A DNA stretch of 7,862 nucleotides. It comes from an uncultured Selenomonadaceae bacterium. Its GTDB lineage: Bacteria; Bacillota; Negativicutes; Selenomonadales; Selenomonadaceae. Of this stretch, positions 5,965 to 7,862 are shown piece after piece. Location: assembly GCA_902782705.1 (NCBI GenBank), contig CACZOL010000096.1, positions 1-7,862 of the forward strand, read 5' to 3'. The translations under genes were made by a program, and so were the position numbers. The notes under the pieces are model-generated. The model had not been told where the DNA came from. It did not search any database and worked only from the letters and a program-made list of their open reading frames with translations. Each line of letters begins with the position of its first letter. Positions within the stretch are counted from its first letter, which is position 1.

Positions 5965-6327
5965 ATGAATCGTATGGGCGAGTATGGCGGGCTTGGTCTT
6001 TTCTTCTTGGTGGCGCTGCTTTTTCCGGTGTCGGCGCTGATTCCGGCGTTTTTGCTGCAGCCGAGGCAGCCGACGAAGGAGAAGCGGATTCCTTATGAGT
6101 GCGGCGTCGATACCGTCGGCAAGACTTATGTGCAGTATCGCGTCGGCTATTTCCTTTACGCGCTGGTCTTCATCGTGTTTGACGTGGAGACGGTGTTCCT
6201 TTATCCGTGGGCGGTGCGTTTCGGCCATCTCGGCCTGTTCGCGCTGATCGAGATGTTCATCTTTATCGGGATATTGGCCGTTGGGCTTGGATACGCTTGG
6301 AAGAAAGGGGCATTGTCGTGGAAGTAA
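5965..6327 (+). CDS. nuoA: NuoA, NADH-quinone oxidoreductase (complex I) subunit A
   Basis: A 120-aa membrane subunit of respiratory complex I (ND3 homologue) that lies close to the junction between the peripheral and membrane arms. Three transmembrane helices are visible at about 10-32, 62-82 and 88-111. The diagnostic loop between helices 1 and 2 has YECGVD (44-49), with the conserved cysteine C46. Helix 2 carries FDVETVFLYPWA (72-83), with acidic D73 and E75. E96 lies in helix 3. The length is normal. Two starts are possible. The ATG at 5965 follows AGGA (5957-5960) at short spacing. The ATG at 5974 (residue 4) is better spaced from AAAGGA (5960-5965). The protein is otherwise identical. 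It is the first gene of the operon, and its end overlaps nuoB by 10 nt. Confidence 0.95.
   Translation: MNRMGEYGGLGLFFLVALLFPVSALIPAFLLQPRQPTKEKRIPYECGVDTVGKTYVQYRVGYFLYALVFIVFDVETVFLYPWAVRFGHLGLFALIEMFIFIGILAVGLGYAWKKGALSWK
6304..6310 (+). promoter_or_regulatory. Ribosome binding site that decides the GTG start of nuoB
   Basis: AAAGGGG inside the nuoA 3' end lies 7 nt before GTG at 6318. The open frame extends further upstream into nuoA, but homology to NuoB begins only after this GTG. The site therefore supports a GTG start and a 10-nt overlap with nuoA. Confidence 0.7.
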
Positions 6328-6836
6328 TCGATATTGTACCTCCGATACTGAAAAATAACGTGATCGTCGTAAAAGTGGACCAGCTTTTCAAATGGGCGCA
6401 CGCGAATTCCATTTGGCCGCTGTCCTCGGGCCTTGCCTGCTGCGCGATTGAGATGATGAGCTGCGCTGCCGCGCGCTTTGACCTCTCGCGTTTCGGCTAT
6501 GAGGTGTTCCGCCCGTGCCCGCGTCAGGCCGATCTCTTGATCGTCGCCGGGACATTGACGTGGAAGATGGCGCCGCCTTTGATCCGTCTCTATGAGGAAA
6601 TGCCCGAGCCGAAATACGTGATCGCGATGGGAAGCTGCGCCATCGGCGGCGGCCCGTTTGCCGACTCGTATTCGGTGGTGCCGGGCATTCACGAGGTGCT
6701 GCCGGTGGACGTCTATATCCCCGGCTGCCCGCCGCGGCCGGAGGCCCTGATCGACGGTATGCTGAAGCTCCGTGAGAAGATCATGCATCCGGAGCGTGTG
6801 GAAGAAGAACGGAAGGCGAGGTTGATGGAAGCATGA
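6318..6836 (+). CDS. nuoB: NuoB, complex I subunit B carrying the N2 Fe-S cluster
   Basis: A 172-aa peripheral-arm subunit (PSST/Nqo6 homologue). It binds the terminal [4Fe-4S] cluster N2, which hands electrons to quinone at the interface with NuoD. The cluster ligands are in place: the tandem pair C41-C42 (GLACCAIEMM), C107 (AMGSCAIGGG) and C137 (YIPGCPPRPEA). The N-terminal FKWAHANSIWPLSSG segment and the PRQADLLIVAGT motif (68-79) are also typical. Two further cysteines, C49 (MMSC) and C67 (FRPCPRQ), occur near the cluster. The second replaces the usual serine of SPRQ. The GTG start at 6318 is chosen from the Shine-Dalgarno and from the lack of homology upstream. A longer frame upstream overlaps nuoA and is not expected to be translated. 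The stop overlaps the nuoC start (ATGA), indicating coupled translation. Confidence 0.95.
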   Translation: MEVIDIVPPILKNNVIVVKVDQLFKWAHANSIWPLSSGLACCAIEMMSCAAARFDLSRFGYEVFRPCPRQADLLIVAGTLTWKMAPPLIRLYEEMPEPKYVIAMGSCAIGGGPFADSYSVVPGIHEVLPVDVYIPGCPPRPEALIDGMLKLREKIMHPERVEEERKARLMEA

Positions 6837-7318
6837 AGGCTTATATCGACGCGTCGCTCTTGACGATATTGAAGGAAAAATTCCCGTCCGTGGAATATGA
6901 CGGTGAGGCGACGATGCCTGCAGTTTATGTCACTGCGGCGGATCTCGTCGCGGTGCTTTCGTTTTTACGGGACGACGAGCGGTTTGCGTTCGCCCGGCTC
7001 GAAAATCTGACGTCGGTGGACTACGGGACGTATTTCGAGATGGTCTATCATCTTTTTAATTGGAATACGGGTGCGTGGATCACGGTCAAGGTGAAGCTCG
7101 ACCACGATCAGCCGGCGGTTCCGTCCGTCACGGGCGTTTTCCCCGGCGTGGAGTTCGAGGAACGCGAGGTTTACGACCTGATGGGAATCGGCTTTACCGG
7201 TCATCCGGATTTGCGGCGGATCTTGCTCGCCGACGATTTCGAGGGACACCCGCTCCGCAAGGATTACAAGCAGATCATGCCGCCGCGTGTGCGCCGGATT
7301 CAAAAAGGGGGCCGATGA
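6833..7318 (+). CDS. nuoC: NuoC, complex I 30-kDa subunit
   Basis: A 161-aa soluble peripheral-arm subunit (30-kDa/Nqo5 homologue) with no cofactor of its own. It packs against NuoD and NuoB. The family signature is near the C-terminus: EEREVYDLMGIGF (109-121), HPDLRRILL (124-132) and EGHPLRKDY (137-145). Residue 117 is Met where many relatives have Phe. The length fits a stand-alone NuoC, and it is not fused to NuoD as in E. coli. The ATG at 6833 overlaps the nuoB stop by 4 nt. A weak GAGG (6818-6821) lies upstream, so initiation is probably coupled to nuoB translation. One base separates its stop from the nuoD start. Confidence 0.95.
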   Translation: MKAYIDASLLTILKEKFPSVEYDGEATMPAVYVTAADLVAVLSFLRDDERFAFARLENLTSVDYGTYFEMVYHLFNWNTGAWITVKVKLDHDQPAVPSVTGVFPGVEFEEREVYDLMGIGFTGHPDLRRILLADDFEGHPLRKDYKQIMPPRVRRIQKGGR

Positions 7319-7319
7319 G

Positions 7320-7862
7320 ATGCCGCAGACGGAAACCTATACGCTGAGCATGGGACCGCAGCATCCGTCGACGCACGGCGTTTTGCAGGTGCGGCTCGAT
7401 CTTGACGGCGAAAACATCTTGAAAGCGACGCCGTACATGGGGTACCTGCATCGCGGCATCGAAAAGCTGCTGGAGTCGCGGACATATATCCAGGGCGTTC
7501 CCTATACGGATCGGCTCGACTATGTGTCGTCGATGAACAACAATCTTGGCTATTGCCGCGCGGTGGAGGAGCTGGCGCAGATCGAGGTGCCGGAACGCGC
7601 GGAATATATTCGCGTAATCGTTGCCGAGCTGAACCGCATCGCCAGCCATCTTGTCTTCATCGGATCGCTGGCCAATGATTTGGGCGCGGTCACGGGCATG
7701 ATCTACGCGTTCCGCGACAGAGAGAAAATACTCGACTTGTTCGATCTCGTTTGCGGCGCGCGTATGACGTTCCACTATATCCGCGTCGGCGGCGTCAGCG
7801 CCGATCTGCCGCCGGAGTTTGCGGCGAAGTGCGATGCGTTTTTGAAGATCGTACCGGAATTC
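7320..7862 (+). CDS. nuoD: NuoD, complex I 49-kDa subunit, N-terminal part (3' end outside window)
   Basis: The first 181 codons of the 49-kDa subunit (Nqo4 homologue), which with NuoB forms the quinone-binding pocket. It is related to the large subunit of [NiFe] hydrogenases. Visible signatures are MGPQHPSTHGVLQ (11-23), whose H15 and H19 belong to the loop lining the quinone site, YLHRGIEKL (42-50), and PYTDRLDYVSSMNN (61-74). Y68 is the probable counterpart of the quinone-contacting tyrosine. Further along are ELNRIASHL (103-111) and RVGGVSADLP (155-164). The ATG at 7320 has AAGGGGG (7305-7311) at 8-nt spacing. The alternative ATG at 7315 is out of frame. A complete NuoD is usually about 360-400 aa, so roughly half is missing. 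There is no sign of damage before the edge. Confidence 0.95.
   Translation, partial: MPQTETYTLSMGPQHPSTHGVLQVRLDLDGENILKATPYMGYLHRGIEKLLESRTYIQGVPYTDRLDYVSSMNNNLGYCRAVEELAQIEVPERAEYIRVIVAELNRIASHLVFIGSLANDLGAVTGMIYAFRDREKILDLFDLVCGARMTFHYIRVGGVSADLPPEFAAKCDAFLKIVPEF

Noticed and set aside
6207..6317. An upstream extension of the nuoB frame into nuoA
   Set aside because: NuoB homology starts only after the GTG at 6318, which has its own Shine-Dalgarno. The extension is nuoA read out of frame.
7857..7862. An EcoRI site (GAATTC) exactly at the right edge, suggesting a cloned-fragment end
   Set aside because: Three other GAATTC sites occur inside the window and the left edge has none, so chance is an adequate explanation.

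Overview
The window reads as chromosomal DNA of a GC-rich, obligately anaerobic diderm Firmicute, most likely Negativicutes (Selenomonas/Veillonella relatives). That is inference. The miaB – DUF512 radical SAM – der – plsY run is Firmicute-like. Two exported proteins resembling the outer-membrane-associated flagellar factors FlgT and FlgP/LPP20 point to a double-membrane cell, and a nuo (complex I) operon fits the respiratory members of that class. I see no mobile elements, CRISPR, rRNA or tRNA genes.

Region 1 (1-3610, + strand) is a tight housekeeping run. It holds the 3' end of miaB (tRNA methylthiolation), a PDZ/radical SAM/DUF512 protein of unknown reaction, the double GTPase der (50S ribosome assembly) and plsY (first acyl step of phospholipid synthesis). 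Gaps between genes are 1-4 nt and each start has a good Shine-Dalgarno, so they are probably one transcript. It ends at a strong bidirectional terminator (3618-3662) shared with the convergent genes.

Region 2 (3670-5667, - strand) is a two-gene unit with a 33-nt gap. The upstream gene encodes a 362-aa exported FlgT-like protein. The downstream gene encodes a 291-aa exported LPP20/FlgP-like protein. Their N-terminal domains align without gaps and look paralogous. The pair is the least understood part of the window and may form part of an envelope structure.

Region 3 (5668-5964) is an AT-rich divergent intergenic region. It contains a plausible sigma-70 promoter for nuo, two 10-bp direct repeats 20 bp apart upstream of it, and a leader of about 130 nt. 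The leader contains a terminator-like hairpin followed by a T run, overlapped by a possible 24-codon ORF. This suggests conditional read-through into nuo, or a separate small RNA.

Region 4 (5965-7862, + strand) is the start of a nuo operon: nuoA, nuoB, nuoC and the first 181 codons of nuoD. NuoA/B and NuoB/C overlap and NuoC/D are separated by one base, indicating translational coupling. NuoB carries the N2-cluster cysteines. NuoD has the quinone-pocket motifs but is cut by the window end, so whether NADH-module genes follow cannot be seen.
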